Shown one piece after another: positions 1 to 12,033 of a stretch of 64,000 nt of DNA. This DNA comes from Adiantum capillus-veneris (Eukaryota; Streptophyta; Polypodiopsida; Polypodiales; Pteridaceae): NCBI GenBank assembly GCA_014529385.2, contig CM043955.1, positions 148,813,640 to 148,877,639 of the forward strand. The letters run 5' to 3'. A program made the translations under genes and the position numbers. Positions within the stretch are counted from its first letter, which is position 1. Each line of letters begins with the position of its first letter. The notes below the pieces were generated by a model. That model saw only the letters and a list, made by a program, of their open reading frames with translations. It was not told where the DNA came from and did not search any database.

Positions 1-899
1 GTTAAATTTTGAATGTGTGGGTTGGCAAATGGAAGGGGTTGTTGCCATGTGGAAGCAAATCCCTGCAAGAGCTGCATCTAGCCCTCGATAGCCTTCAACG
101 TGGAATCCAGTGAGCAATTGCCAACAACCAATGTGGAGGATGCACGTTGAGCATCACCCTGCCTTCCAAATGCAATTACATACACTTGCACCTTGAAAGC
201 ATGTCGCATTACACAAGATGTTGATATGCGCAAAATAATTCACGATGATATTGTTAGTTAGGGGTTATTGAAAGAAAACATCCTACTTAGGATTGCCTTT
301 ACTACATATGTATAAGTGTATACCATTTTCTTTGTAAAGTAATGTGTAAGCCTAAGGCATGTCTCAATGTAAATAGCTATTCATGTATTCACAATTTCCA
401 TGCTTTTTGAAGTTGATTTCTTCCAAGTTGATCTTAGCAAGTCCGCCATTATCATTTCATGCAATGGCGTATTATGTGAGTATGGTAATTGCGAATTGAT
501 TTGATCATGTCACTACCCCTATCCGGAAGGACAAAACATCAATCTTCATAGGAATGGACTACCTGACAATGCAAGCGATCAATCTTCATTACTTCTAGCA
601 ATTTGTTTTAATAACTAGAGAAAGTCATCCTGTTGTTTTTATAGAGACACCCTTAACGTTAATTGTGGTTGTATGCCTTACTCCTAGGAGGCTTCATTTT
701 TGGATGAGGTTGTGGACATCCTGCACATCTTTGAGGTTTTTGTGCTACGCTATTTGTCTCAATTAATGTGCCATGAGTTTATGCTTGTGAAAAATTTCTA
801 ATAACATCATTGTAAGGATCATGCCACAAGAGTAAAAAAAGAGATTGGACCTTCAGTGTGATTTTTTTAGGGGACCATCAAAGGTTCAATATAGATGTA
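1..899. other. No recognisable gene
   Basis: AT-rich sequence without a convincing coding frame, RNA gene or repeat boundary. It lies beyond the 3' end of the minus-strand gypsy fragment that follows, so part of it could be that element's untranslated tail or LTR, but no LTR pair or primer site is visible. Confidence 0.4.
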
Positions 900-1416
900 A
901 CTTTGAGTAGTACCCTTTGTTGCTATCGCAAGCAGTACCTCCACTGGAGGCGGAGGTAGTCTCACTCGTCCCTTAAAATTAGGGATCCTTACAAGGCCCT
1001 TTTGGGATTCATATTTTTCCTAATGCTTGATCTTCGATCTCGTGCGGGTCCTCAATTACTGGTTCTCTTGGTGGCTCTCCTCTATAAGACTTAAGTGTGG
1101 CTCACATGAAAAGCATTTTGTATGAGCCAATGATTGGGCAAATTTAGTTGATATGCCATCTCATTGATTGGGTTTAAGATTTGAAAAGGACCATAGAATC
1201 TTTTTGCTAGCTTAGCGTAATACTTTTGGTGGCTCGTTGGATTTTTGCTCGTAGTTTGCCTCAATCGAGCCTTGGGAAACTTGAGTAGGACCCAATCATT
1301 TTTCTTGAAGCTAATGCCCTTCTGTGCTTGTTAGGAGCAACTTTTTGCCTTTGTTGTGAGATTGATATAGCCTCCTTAATCTTTGGAAAGATTCTTGTAG
1401 GTCTCGGCTATACTCA
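900..1416 (-). pseudogene. Integrase C-terminal / chromodomain-like tail of the gypsy fragment
   Basis: Downstream of the integrase core on the minus strand, short frame pieces read as the usual gypsy tail: a KISQQRQKVAPNKHR-like basic stretch, then a Pro-rich GEPPREPVIEDP-like linker and a short block ending with a VPPAPVEVLL-like sequence. Stops and frame changes interrupt it. Assignment rests on position and general character only. Confidence 0.45.
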
Positions 1417-2241
1417 TCAACAAACGAACATCTTCCAATGTACCTTAAGTAGAAAGGGACTTTTTGGTCTTCCCTCAATGATCTCGAAAGGTGTCTTCCT
1501 CGTAGTAGTATGGAACGTGTTATTGTACGCATACTCTACAAGGGGTAGGTACTTCTCCCATTGTGAGCGTTGATCTACTTCCATAACATAGGTCTTGAGT
1601 AGATCTAGAATTGTAAGGTTAGCTATTTCACTTGGGCTATTCGTTTGTGGGTGATAGGCCAAGGAGAAATTTAGACTTATACCTAGATTCTCAAAGAGAC
1701 CCTTCCAAAGATTACTGGTCATTCGAGGATCTCTATCCGACACTATTGATGTTGGTAAGCCATGGTACTTGAAAATCTGAGATATGAAGAGAGTTGCCAT
1801 TTGATATGCCTTAATAGTCTTTTTGACATGTATAAAATGTGCTTGTTCTCTAAACTTGTCGACTATTGTTCATATTCCCATGGATAGATTTGGATAATCC
1901 ATGGATATACTCTCCCATGGTGAATTAGGAATTGGCAATGGCTGGAGTAATCCAGGTTGTTTCCCTCTATCATACTTTGTATTTTGGTATACCATGCACT
2001 TTGAAACATACTCTTGTATGTCTACTTTCATGGTAGGCCAATAGAAATATGTTTCTACTCCTTGAAGAGTAGGTTGAATTCCTCGATGCCCGGCATAGGG
2101 AGGAGCATGGGATTCATACATTACTTTCTCATGAAAGGAGTTAGTAACACATAGCCTATTTCCATGGAGAAGATAACCATCCTGCAAGGTGAACTTTCTT
2201 CTTTCTTCCCTAAGGTAAGGGCTGAAATTATATTCTTGCAA
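1417..2241 (-). pseudogene. Gypsy integrase
   Basis: Two pieces. 2241-1870 holds the integrase zinc-binding region (ESHAPPYAGHRGIQPT, then C-x2-C-type residues in SKCMVYQNTK) and the opening of the catalytic core, ending PWESISMDYPNLSMGI, so the first catalytic Asp is in the MDY. 1800-1417 carries the second catalytic region (SIVSDRDPRMTSNLWK) and the glutamate region around HPQTNSPSEIANLT, where the usual QTERVN-like Glu is retained in SEIAN. A frameshift and a short gap separate them. This enzyme would insert the cDNA; here it is defective. Confidence 0.85.
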
Positions 2242-2731
2242 TCAGGATCTATAGCATACTCATATATCATAGAAGATAGATCATTGTGAGTTGGTGTAGA
2301 CACTGCATTAACACTTGGTTGCCATGATAGTGCATAGGCACTTGCTTGTGCTTGCCAAAAATATGAGCAATATGAAAAGTAAATTGCAAAAAAAAAAAAA
2401 TCCCACCTCATTTGTTTGTCGGAAAGCTTGGTTTGCGTCATGAAGTACTTAAGACTTTGGTGATCCATTTGTAGGATGAATGGGATCCCCAAAAAGTAAT
2501 GCTTCCACATATCTAGGGGATGTAGAACAGCCTAGTTGCTCCTTTTATATATGCCCCATATTCGTTCATCGGAATTGAGTCTTCAACTCTCGTATGATAT
2601 AGAACACCATTCTTGAAGCAAGACTGCTCCAAGGCAATCTCCACAAGCATCACATTGTACCTCAAATGGTTTTTAGAGATCCAGTAGGGTGAGCACATGT
2701 TGAGAGGTAAGATTTTCTTTGAGCTTCTCAA
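2121..2731 (-). pseudogene. Gypsy RNase H and linker to integrase
   Basis: Two overlapping frame pieces. The first carries the start of an RNase H fold (QCDACGDCLGAVLLQ-like, then a piece with YESSKLNSDER). The second contains the typical FILQMDHQSLKYFM block followed by KLSDKQMRW. In Ty3/gypsy proteins this marks the end of the RNase H core before the spacer to integrase. Frameshifts separate the parts. Confidence 0.75.
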
Positions 2732-2896
2732 AAGAATTTTGCTCTTTTGCAGTCCATGTATACTTAACGTTCTTCTTTGTTAAGTCATGTAGTGGTCCTG
2801 CTATTTGTGAAAATTTTTCTATGAAGTGTCAATAGTATGCACACATACCAACAAAGCTTTGTAGCTTATGTAGATTCCTAGGATTAGGCCATCCTT

Positions 2897-3154
2897 TTAT
2901 ACCTCTAACTTTGTTGGATCCATGCGGATATCATCTTGAGAGATAATGTGACCTAAGTATTGAATCTCTTGAAGAAAAAATTCACTCTTCTTTTTATTAA
3001 TGAAAAGTTTATTCTCCCTCAAAGCTTGAAAGATTACCTGAAGATGTTGCTTATGACACATATTTAGGAAAATAGGGAAAAATTCACACATTTGGGATGA
3101 TTCTTTGTGTCTCATGGACTTGAGGTAAGGTTGTATTGTACTAGGTTGTTGCAT
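2897..3154 (-). pseudogene. Gypsy reverse transcriptase, C-terminal part
   Basis: Encodes the end of a Ty3/gypsy RT. A segment reading KLFINKKKSEFFLQEIQYLG is followed by GHIISQDDIRMDP, matching the conserved stretch after the YxDD palm motif, where the template strand codes for a KCxF...YLGHxIS-like block. The catalytic YxDD box itself is upstream and absent. Downstream codons continue into the RT-RNase H connection but with stops. Confidence 0.8.
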
Positions 3155-3285
3155 ATATGAAAATTGAGATACAATGTTTAGTGGATGCTTATGAGTCTAC
3201 AAGATCCAACATGGTCCATTTTCAACAACCATACTATACACTAGAGTGTTTTTGCACATGTTAGTTTACAAATACACATGTACAC

Positions 3286-3311
3286 TCACACGCACACACA
3301 CACACACATGC
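3286..3311. repeat. (CA)n microsatellite
   Basis: Short, slightly interrupted run of CA dinucleotides. Confidence 0.9.
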
Positions 3312-3555
3312 TCATGCACCCAAAACAAAATTTTCTTCCCACACATGCTTCATTTGATAAAACAATTAAAATGTAAGCTGCAAGAAAAACTTGGGTGACT
3401 AAAGTGAAAAAAAACACCATTCATATTGAATAAGATTTCTTGAAGATTACAAAGGTGGGATGTCATTATCAATGTTGATAATGACCCTAGCTATGGGTGG
3501 ACTAATTGGAACCATTGCTAGAAGATTACAAAGGTGAAAGGCCAATGCTAAGCGA

Positions 3556-5915
3556 TCACTCCTCTTCATTTGCATTGACATTTGATGGTGCCTCATGTTC
3601 ATCAAGTTTCAACTGACTCTCTTTGGCCTTGAGGATTATTGCCTTTGGAATCTTGATTTTTTCAGGAATTTGTCCACCCTTGGGCTTCCATGCCTAAATG
3701 ATGCAGCTAGTGTCTTCCCAGCGTTGAGGATCATTGATGTTCTCTCTCCTATACTTGTTCCAACAATCCTTGTAAACCTCCACATCACTTGCATTCTTCT
3801 TCTTTGAAATTGGTGCCTAGTATTGTATCTTCACTTGAAGATAGGTTGTCGAGTCATTGTTCTGATCAATATCTGTTGCTGCCACTCCTATTCATCACAA
3901 GGTTGCACAAGTACAAAGTCTCCCTTTGCCACATCAAGAGTTGGGTTGAACTCCTCAGCAGGTTTGTTGCGGATTGAACCACAATAGTGGCCCTCTATTA
4001 TGTCAAGTGCTTCATCTAGACCATCTTCCAATGGAACTTCAAGAGGATGATCTTGTTCACGTATACTCCTTGGCCAGAAGTCATCAAATAAATTGTTTTC
4101 ACTTTGTCCACGGTTTTGCATAGCTTGCATGGGATTCTCCCAGTACATAAGAACTGGGTTGATCCACCTAGCATACTCACTTTCATCTCTTTTCTCTTGC
4201 AAGTGATCTTTCCACCAACTAACATACTTCTTTAATCCTTCCATAAATTTCTCACTATCTTTAACATACTCAAAGGGTGGTAATACTTTTGGAACACCTT
4301 CAAGAAGCTTGGCTCCTCCTTGGTCATTTCTCTTCCATAACTCTATACCATTTTCGGGTAACCAATCCACACTTTTAGGGTGTACTTTGTACTGCATCAA
4401 AGGTATTCCATCACTCATATAGAACCTAAATTGCAATGGTTTTTTTTTACCCACTAAGCTATCTGCTCCATCATGTAAGAACCCCTTTACAAATCCTTTA
4501 AAGTCTGCCACCTTTTGTAGGAGAAAAGGTGTTGGATGCATGCTAACACACTCACTGAAGATCTTCATCAAATGTGGAAATGTAAAAATGGCTTGTTTTC
4601 TAAGCTTCTCAGAAAAGCGACTGAACGATGTATCAATGTCTTCATGAGTGTGACCAACCATAAGAAATCCAAGTTGCACAGTGTCAAATACTCCTTGTGC
4701 AACCAACAATGATAGGTATGCAAACACATATCGATTCTTATTTTCTGAACCACAATTGTCAAGTTGCAACAACAATGTTCTTGGCAACCTCTTGGACCCA
4801 AATACATTGACATCCTCCTCTACATGTGCATTAGTAGCAAAGATTGATTGCATCCTTGGACAATCATTTCCCTGTCTAGAAGCAAAATTCTCAGTGTCCA
4901 CATTCACATTTGTGATTAGATCAGTCTCTGTCTCTTCATTCTGAGCACTCTGTTCCTTGCAGTACTGGTTTTTCTCCTTAAGCACTTTCATATGGTGATA
5001 GAGAGAAGTTGTAGACAAAACACAATCAAAAAGATTTGTTTGTGGTTCTACACTTGAGTTTTCTAAGCTCAAGTCACCAAACATATGTTTACCTCTTCTT
5101 TCTAAGTTTCTTAGACATTTTGAGAGAGATGCAATTGTGAAGTTGGGATCACTCGGCCATAATCCCAATGCAAAGTGACCATAAGCTGTTTGTCCATGTC
5201 CATGAGTGAGCATTCCTGTCAAGGATACTGGAAGCCTCTCGACTCCATTGAGAGATTTTGGAACTGGTTTAATTTGTGGTGTAGCAGTCTTGCTCTGGTC
5301 CATCTTGTCATGTATAATGCACAAGAACTTAGTTGGATTCATTTTTGAAGAGCTCCTCCAAGCATAGTACAAATTTCTACAGCTCATTTGGTGCAACATG
5401 TGTGCTCTCCTCTGTGCCATGTATCTAGCACGCTCCACCTGATTTTTGGTAGACTCCAGGTTGACCTTTATTGATGTGCAAATGTCTTTAGAGAATGTGC
5501 TTGATTTTGATAAAGTGACTGTCTTGAAGACTGTGTTCCACAACCTTGAGAATGTTGGCTGTGACAACGTTTTGTATTCCATTGTGACAAGTATGTCGTT
5601 TACTTCCCACAAAATGTCCACTTGTTTGTACATCATTGGTAGAACACGTTGAGTTTCCCGAGTGCCATGCATGGTTGTCCTTGACTTATGTGGCATTTGA
5701 TCTGCATTATTATCTATGAAGCCCTGTATGAGTGCTTTCGCCATCTCAACATGTGTCAAGCTCTTCCTTATTATTCCAGTGTTTCCATGATTGCCATTGC
5801 ATGCTCCAGACAAGAATTTTTTATGCAACCTATAAAATGTTGACTTTCCTATTCCATGCATTACATACCATGCTTTACTACATACCTTCTTTCCATCAAA
5901 AGTAAACTCAAACAT
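3556..5915 (-). pseudogene. DUF7869-like DDE transposase-type protein, decayed 3' end
   Basis: An open frame of 675 codons (5915-3888) is followed, after a frame change near 3900, by a further coding-like stretch to a stop at about 3556 with one or two internal stops. The protein has an N-terminal region with C/H residues (KVCSKAWYVMHGIGKSTFYRLHKK), then three acid-bearing blocks: HDKMDQSKTATPQ, LLLQLDNCGSENKNR and FLMVGHTHEDIDTSFSRFS. These fit the RNase-H-fold arrangement known for the DUF7869 family, whose members in plants, protists and animals are generally treated as transposon-related. The C-terminal KGDFVLVQP stretch is also typical. The neighbouring 6007-6973 block lies directly upstream on the same strand and probably belonged to the same transcript. 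Role inferred: transposase or a domesticated relative; enzymatic activity is untested. Confidence 0.65.
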
Positions 5916-6006
5916 TCCTCTTCTTAATCTTTTCTATGAGCCATGCTCATACAATCCAATACAAATGTGCGTTGGCTAGTGTAGCTTTTTCCCCAAAAGT
6001 CTGCCC

Positions 6007-6973
6007 TCACTTGCATGATTTTGGATCTGTTTCCAATCTAGCAGCATCGCATCTCACAACAATCAATTGTTGCAACTTTGTGAATGTTTGCAGCATCACA
6101 TTGTTTGTTGAAAGCATGAGCATTACCTTTTTTTTTCTAGGCCTAACTCTATGTACATAACTCGTTTTCTTACCTGTCCCATCTCTTATATCATAGTCAC
6201 CGGCAATGGCATCCTGCTCTCTATCATTTTGAGTATGAAGAAGAAGACCTAGTTCTCTACTGGTGATACCTTCTTCAAAACTAGTTTCAGTGTTGTTATC
6301 TATGCCATCATCCTCATACTCATCACTGGAAGCATATAAGCTGTCAAGGGAATCTCCCGTTTCTTCCATGAGGAAATCTTGAATACCCTCAATGGTAGAA
6401 GAAGATCCAGTGTCTTTGATCAAGGGCTCACCATTCTCAAATGTGAGTTGCCTAATAGGCCAGCTTACCAAATTCAAACTTGAAATATCACTTTGATGTG
6501 GATGCATCGACCCTTCTACAATGACACCCAAGCTACTCTCACCTAGTTCAGTACAGTTTATAGCCTCATATGGGTGGACCAGTAATACCTTTCCATTACC
6601 AAGTTTTGTAGATCTATTGTCAGCCCAAAGGATGACTCTTTTCTCTTTCCAACTCGCTCTATCTATCAAGCCATCTTTTTGACCAACAAGAAAATCCTCA
6701 TCTATTGTGTGAGATTTTCCTCTGTCCAAAACAATATTATGCAATGGCCATTTGATGATGCTTCCAACTTCTTGAGACATGGTTCTTGCATCCATTGTGA
6801 CGAATGGAATCAAGAAGGTGTCATCAAAACTTTCTAGTACATGTATCGCCACACATGTTGTGCCAATCCATTCAAAACCACAATGTTGAGATGCATCAGT
6901 GGAATGAATAACCCCACGAGCTTTCCTTGTGGAACCATCAACAAGAAACACTAAGTCACCTTGTTTTGGACCC
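6007..6973 (-). pseudogene. DUF8039-like block of a plant transposon protein
   Basis: Frame of about 320 codons. It opens right after an acceptor-like CAG at about 6974, so it is probably an internal exon rather than a gene start. The first 90 residues (GDLVFLVDGSTRKARGVIHS, later EVGSIIKWPLHNIVLD) resemble the DUF8039 domain found in plant transposon-related proteins, in which a V.LV/GxV segment is followed by an EVGSFxxWP motif. An acidic Ser/Asp/Glu-rich linker and a basic RVRPRKKK stretch follow. The frame ends in a stop about 90 bases before the DUF7869-like frame begins; the gap reads with C residues in other frames, so one spliced or broken gene is likely. DUF8039 assignment is from motif memory and is moderate. 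Confidence 0.5.
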
Positions 6974-7099
6974 TGCAATTTTTGAGAAAATCAAGAGATA
7001 TCAGTAAAATTGTATGTCTGAACATATAACTCAAAATTTAATGCATTCCCAAGATACACACAATTTTGGCAAAAGCTTGCATCCCATTCAATTAAGAAA

Positions 7100-8110
7100 A
7101 TCTACACTGAGTCAATCCATGGAGTATGGTAGGAGGCTCAAGCTCAAGTTTGAGCCTGTATGTACATCAAAGTTCTAGAAATCTAAAGTTGAAAAGAGTT
7201 GCAAGATAGGGACTATGTTGCATTGCAGAGGCACCCATGGAATTTGATAGGAGGATGGAGCCTTTATGCACATCCAAGTTCTAGAAATATATAGCTCACA
7301 AGAGTTACAAGATGGATCTCGAGTTATATTGAATCAACCCATTGGGGATCATAGGAGGCTCGAGCTCAAGTTTGCGAGCTCAAGTTTGAGCCTACATGTA
7401 CATCTAAGTGCTAGAAATCTAAAGCTAAAAATAGGTCCAAGATGGTGCCTAAGTTACAATGCCGGAGCATAGATGGAGCCTAAATGTCGGTCTAAGTGCT
7501 AGAAATCTATAGCTTAAAATAGTTGCAAGATGGATCTCAAGCTATATTGAGTCAACCCACGCAGGACAGTAGGAGGCTCAAGCTCAAGTTTGATCCTAGA
7601 TGTACATCTAAGTGCTATAAATACCTAGATAAAAAGAGTTTTACAAAGCCAAAGTTTCATAGAGGCAAGCATGGAATTTTGTAGGTGGCTCGATCTCAAG
7701 TTTGAGCCTAAATGTACATCCAAGTGTTAGAAATCTATACTTGTCACACGGGTTGCAAGATGGAGCCCAACTTACATGGAGGCACCCATGGAATTTGGTA
7801 GAAGGCTCAAACTCAAGTTTGAGCATAGATGCACATTCAAGTGTTAGAAATCTACGAGCAACAAGAGGTGTGAGAAAAAACCCAAGCTATGTTGAAGTAG
7901 CCTTGAATTTGGAAGGAGACTCAAATTGAAGTTTGAGCTACATTTACATTTAAAGAGTTGTAAGGTGGAGCCAAGGTAATGATGAGCTTTACATCAAACC
8001 TAAGTTTCCTTGAATGACCTATCAAAAGAGTCGGAGCTTACAAGAAGGTGAGGCTTTAAAGTATTTGCATGAGTGGCTCAAACTTAAGTTCGAGCGTGGT
8101 TAGTCATATA
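7100..8110. repeat. Degenerate tandem array with CTCAAG-centred near-palindromes
   Basis: About seven to nine diverged units of roughly 110-210 bases. Each carries a near-palindrome such as GGCTCAAGCTCAAGTTTGAG (seen near 7137, 7347, 7575, 7686, 7804, 8069), followed by conserved text including TGTACATC, AAGTGCTAGAAATCT and GAGTTGCAAGATGGA. No coding frame persists through the units. It resembles the larger array at 19840-22400, which uses the same palindrome but a different spacer. Confidence 0.8.
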
Positions 8111-8698
<588 letters not shown>

Positions 8699-8818
8699 AC
8701 GCGCGCACGGACGCATGTCTTTCTCTCTTTTATTACAGGTGAAGATCTGATATAGCAGTGGAGTCTAGATTTGAAATTTGAATTTCAAATTTGAAAGGCT
8801 TATCCAAGTGTACCTCTT

Positions 8819-9170
<352 letters not shown>

Positions 9171-9833
9171 TCCTAAACCTGCATCAATCAAAATTTCATT
9201 CTACTAACCATTGTAACTTGTCTTCTGAGATTACATTCACAGGTCCTAAACTTCTACTCTCCTCTCAGATATTAATCTTTTCCTCTCCTCTAATCTATTG
9301 TCCTTTTTCAATTCTGAATGCATCTCAAAATTCAGTCTTCAATCTCATTGTATTAGTTTCTAATCTCTATTTAATCTACTTCTAATGACTACATATACTC
9401 ATTATTGTTTGCTACCACCTCCTTGATACACCTTTTAAACTCTATCATTAAGTTAATCAAACTACAACTATGTCTAAAATCACACTCTATAAATTGAAAG
9501 TAAGTGGCTATTCTCTAATTAGAGTACTTAATCAATAAGTACTTTAATTAACTTTTTTTAAAACTGCAATTAAGTAATTAATCTACTTAAAGAAAAAGAT
9601 AGATAACAACACTTACTTGGTTGGGTACTGAGTGTGACATTTCCACTTGACGTAGATTCTTTGCTTTTGATATTTAGCTCGTTTTTGGTGCCTTGTTTCC
9701 TTGTTGAGAAACTAGAACAATGAACTGATGTAGCTTAAACCTCACCTTCTAATGCTCTCAAAGCACTAGCATATTCCACTCTAGTGTGGCCTCATGAGCT
9801 TATTGTGGATATTTTAGCATGATAGCGTTGCCT
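9171..9833. other. No recognisable gene; left flank of the TIR element
   Basis: AT-rich sequence with no supported coding frame, between the minisatellite and the left terminal inverted repeat. Confidence 0.5.
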
Positions 9834-9888
9834 CACATTAGGGGAATTTTGAGGTCATTTTTGTGCCTTTTAGCGTGTAGAGAGAGAG
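9834..9888 (+). repeat. Left terminal inverted repeat
   Basis: Matches the reverse complement of 19728-19783. The first 24 bases pair perfectly, followed by a nearly matching TTTTTGTGCC block, then a diverged stretch and a shared GTAGAGAGAGA. Confidence 0.9.
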
Positions 9889-10215
9889 TGGTCTCAACCA
9901 ATGGTTGAAGAGCTTCCGTTACGGAACCTCTATTTTTGAAAACTCACAAAAAAAGCAAATATTCTATCTTTACTGCAACTTTGAGCTGGTAAATAGCAAT
10001 GTAAACAAGTAAAAGTGCAAAGGCATTCAATAGCTGTCGCTTTTAGAAAGACGTACTTCTCATATTATATTGTTTTCATTTTGCACGTCGTCATCATAAA
10101 ACAACGTTTGGATTCTATCTCATGATCTTTTCCAGATTTGAACCGTTTTTTGCACATTCTGCTTATTCTTCTCTTGAACTCAGGCTAAACTTCTCTGCTC
10201 ATTTCTTTTTTCACC

Positions 10216-11520
10216 ATGGAATCTTCATCACGATCAAAACGACCAAGAACTTCCATTGAAGCCATTGTCACTTACAACACGACTGATCAAAATGGAGAAT
10301 GGATTCCAATAACTATACACAAAGGAACGTGGATACTGATGCAACAGAACAAGAGAATAAAGTCTTCCACCAAAAACTCTTTCTTGGCGGGATGGAAGGG
10401 CATTGTTAAAGATTTCAGCTTTGACGACAACAAAAAATCAATCAAAGAGGTGTTGGTGCAGCATGTGTACATGCATAAAGATCTGCATATTAACTCAGAG
10501 AGTTCTGCTTTGCCATTACATAGACCAAACTGTAAGTCTCTTAACTTAAATTCTTATTTGTAATGCATGTTGTATAAGGTTATTTGTTGTACAGATTTGT
10601 ATCCTTCAAACATTATGGAATGGCAGCCAGTAGAATGTGTTATAAATATTCTGGATGTGTGTCATGGATCAATTAGTGAAGAAATATACAAGGGAAGGAC
10701 TAAGGGTTCATTGGCAGAGAATGGAATATTCTTCTTTGACCATTATTATGTTCCACCTAGAAGGACTGGAGAACTTGGAGCCACAACTAAGCTAGACTTG
10801 CCTGATTTCAAAAGTGGAGAATGGTCACTCCCTAGCTCAAATACAAGTGAGGGCTACAGGTGCAAACTGTTTTGTGAGATTCAAAAGTGTTTGAAAGCAA
10901 ACATAGCAAGCAAACAGAGTAGAATTTCTATATTCATGCCCATTACAGTTTTTGTAGACTTCTTCTCTAATGCTGAAGTCAGAAAATCTAGAACAATGTT
11001 TTCAGTGAAGACTTTAGACTCAGCAAATGTACTTGAATTTGTGGATGAGGGTTGGAACACCAAAACAGTGAATGGAATCACTTGTAATGTGCAAGCTGGC
11101 TCAATTGCTTGCAAATACATGATAGGGACACAAAAATTCATTATGTCATTTTATTACAGAAGATGGCACTATGTTGGTGGTCAGCTAACTCCACTTGATC
11201 AAGACATGGAGGACTTCATTGACAACCCAATAGAAGACATTGATATATGGGTAAACAATGAGCATCTGTCAATTGTAAAGATAAGAGGCATGTGTAGCTT
11301 ACATCAATTGAGATTGGACCTACAAAATGATGAAATTGAACTGCCCACAACATTCTGCTTTCAAATAAATGGTGGAAAGGTAAGTGTTATCCCTAAAAGT
11401 CTCTTATTCTCTTATTGGTTCTTTATTTAACTTGGGCTGTTTTTGTAGGTATCAAAAAGGAATGAAAAGAGGCTACAGTGCAAGGACATCTTGGATGGCA
11501 TTGTACATTTGGTGCATTGA
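10216..11520 (+). CDS. BAH-domain-like protein of the TIR element, about 390 residues, three exons
   Basis: Exons inferred at 10216-10531, 10595-11379 and 11449-11520 (GT-AG at each junction; lengths give one continuous frame). The first about 200 residues have the layout of a bromo-adjacent homology domain: a GxW..M start (KGTWILM), a WKGIVKDF strand, KEVLVQHVYMHKDL, a LYPSNIMEWQPVECV stretch and FFFDHYYVPPRRTG. BAH domains read histones or other chromatin partners. The C-terminal half is unfamiliar but is shared with 57747-59023 (for example FYYRRWHYVGG against FSYRRWKLTKG), and the first intron sits at the same codon in both. Start chosen at the ATG after a pyrimidine-rich leader. Role inferred: chromatin-binding accessory protein of the transposon. 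The BAH call rests on pattern, not on a profile search. Confidence 0.65.
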
Positions 11521-11527
11521 ACATCCT

Positions 11528-11645
11528 TTAAGGCAATTTTGTAACACATGACCTGCAAGGATCTTATTTTGTATCACATGACCTGCAAGGATCTTGTTTT
11601 GTATCACATGACCTGCAAGGATCTTATTGAAATAAAGATCTAAAA
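11528..11645. repeat. 30-base tandem repeat, about three copies
   Basis: Units of ATGACCTGCAAGGATCTTAT plus TTTGTATCAC, directly after the stop of the BAH-like gene. Confidence 0.9.
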
Positions 11646-11754
11646 GGATCTTTATTTTGTTATTGAAATGCAACTTTTCCAAACATCAATGATTTTACTT
11701 CAATGATTTGATTTTGTAACAGAGTCTTAAAACAAGGTGATCAAAATGTATTCA

Positions 11755-12030
11755 ATTTCAAATATTTGCAATTACATAGACAATTGGATACAAGTGGGCT
11801 ATAGAATAGACAATTGGATACAAGTGGGCTATAGAATAGACAATTGGATACAAGTGGGAAGCTTGATACAAGTGGGCTACAATTAGATACAAGTGGGAAG
11901 CTTGATACAAGTGGGCTGCAAAAAGCTTGATACAAGCTTGATACAAAAAGCTTGATACAAGCTTGATACAAAGGGCTATAGAATAGACAATTGGATACAA
12001 GTGGGAAGCTTGATACAAGTGGGCTACAAA
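11755..12030. repeat. Interleaved minisatellite of about 14-30-base units
   Basis: Many copies of TTGGATACAAGTGGGCTATA and AGCTTGATACAAG in changing order, filling the space between the convergent ends of the BAH-like and H3-Ulp1 genes. Confidence 0.9.
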
Positions 12031-12033
12031 AAG

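Larger units (their letters stand above)
900..3154 (-). mobile_element. Decayed Ty3/gypsy retrotransposon fragment (RT end to C-terminal tail)
   Basis: Read on the minus strand, the pieces follow the Ty3/gypsy order: last part of reverse transcriptase, RNase H, integrase zinc-binding domain, integrase core and a proline- and charge-rich tail. The 5' half (gag, protease, first RT motifs) is missing and no LTRs are seen at either side. The frame is broken several times, and an A12 run at about 2389-2400 lies within the RNase H part. The element is not competent as it stands. The gypsy element near 45 kb retains the complementary 5' half, but nothing shows that the two belong to one copy. Confidence 0.85.

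Noticed and set aside
3240-3420. CRISPR-like or tRNA features
   Set aside because: Only CA repeats and AT-rich text; no repeat-spacer arrays or tRNA clover-leaf were found here or elsewhere in the window.
9825-9833. CCT as a 3-base target duplication of the TIR element (as in CACTA elements)
   Set aside because: The right flank starts CAA, so there is no match.
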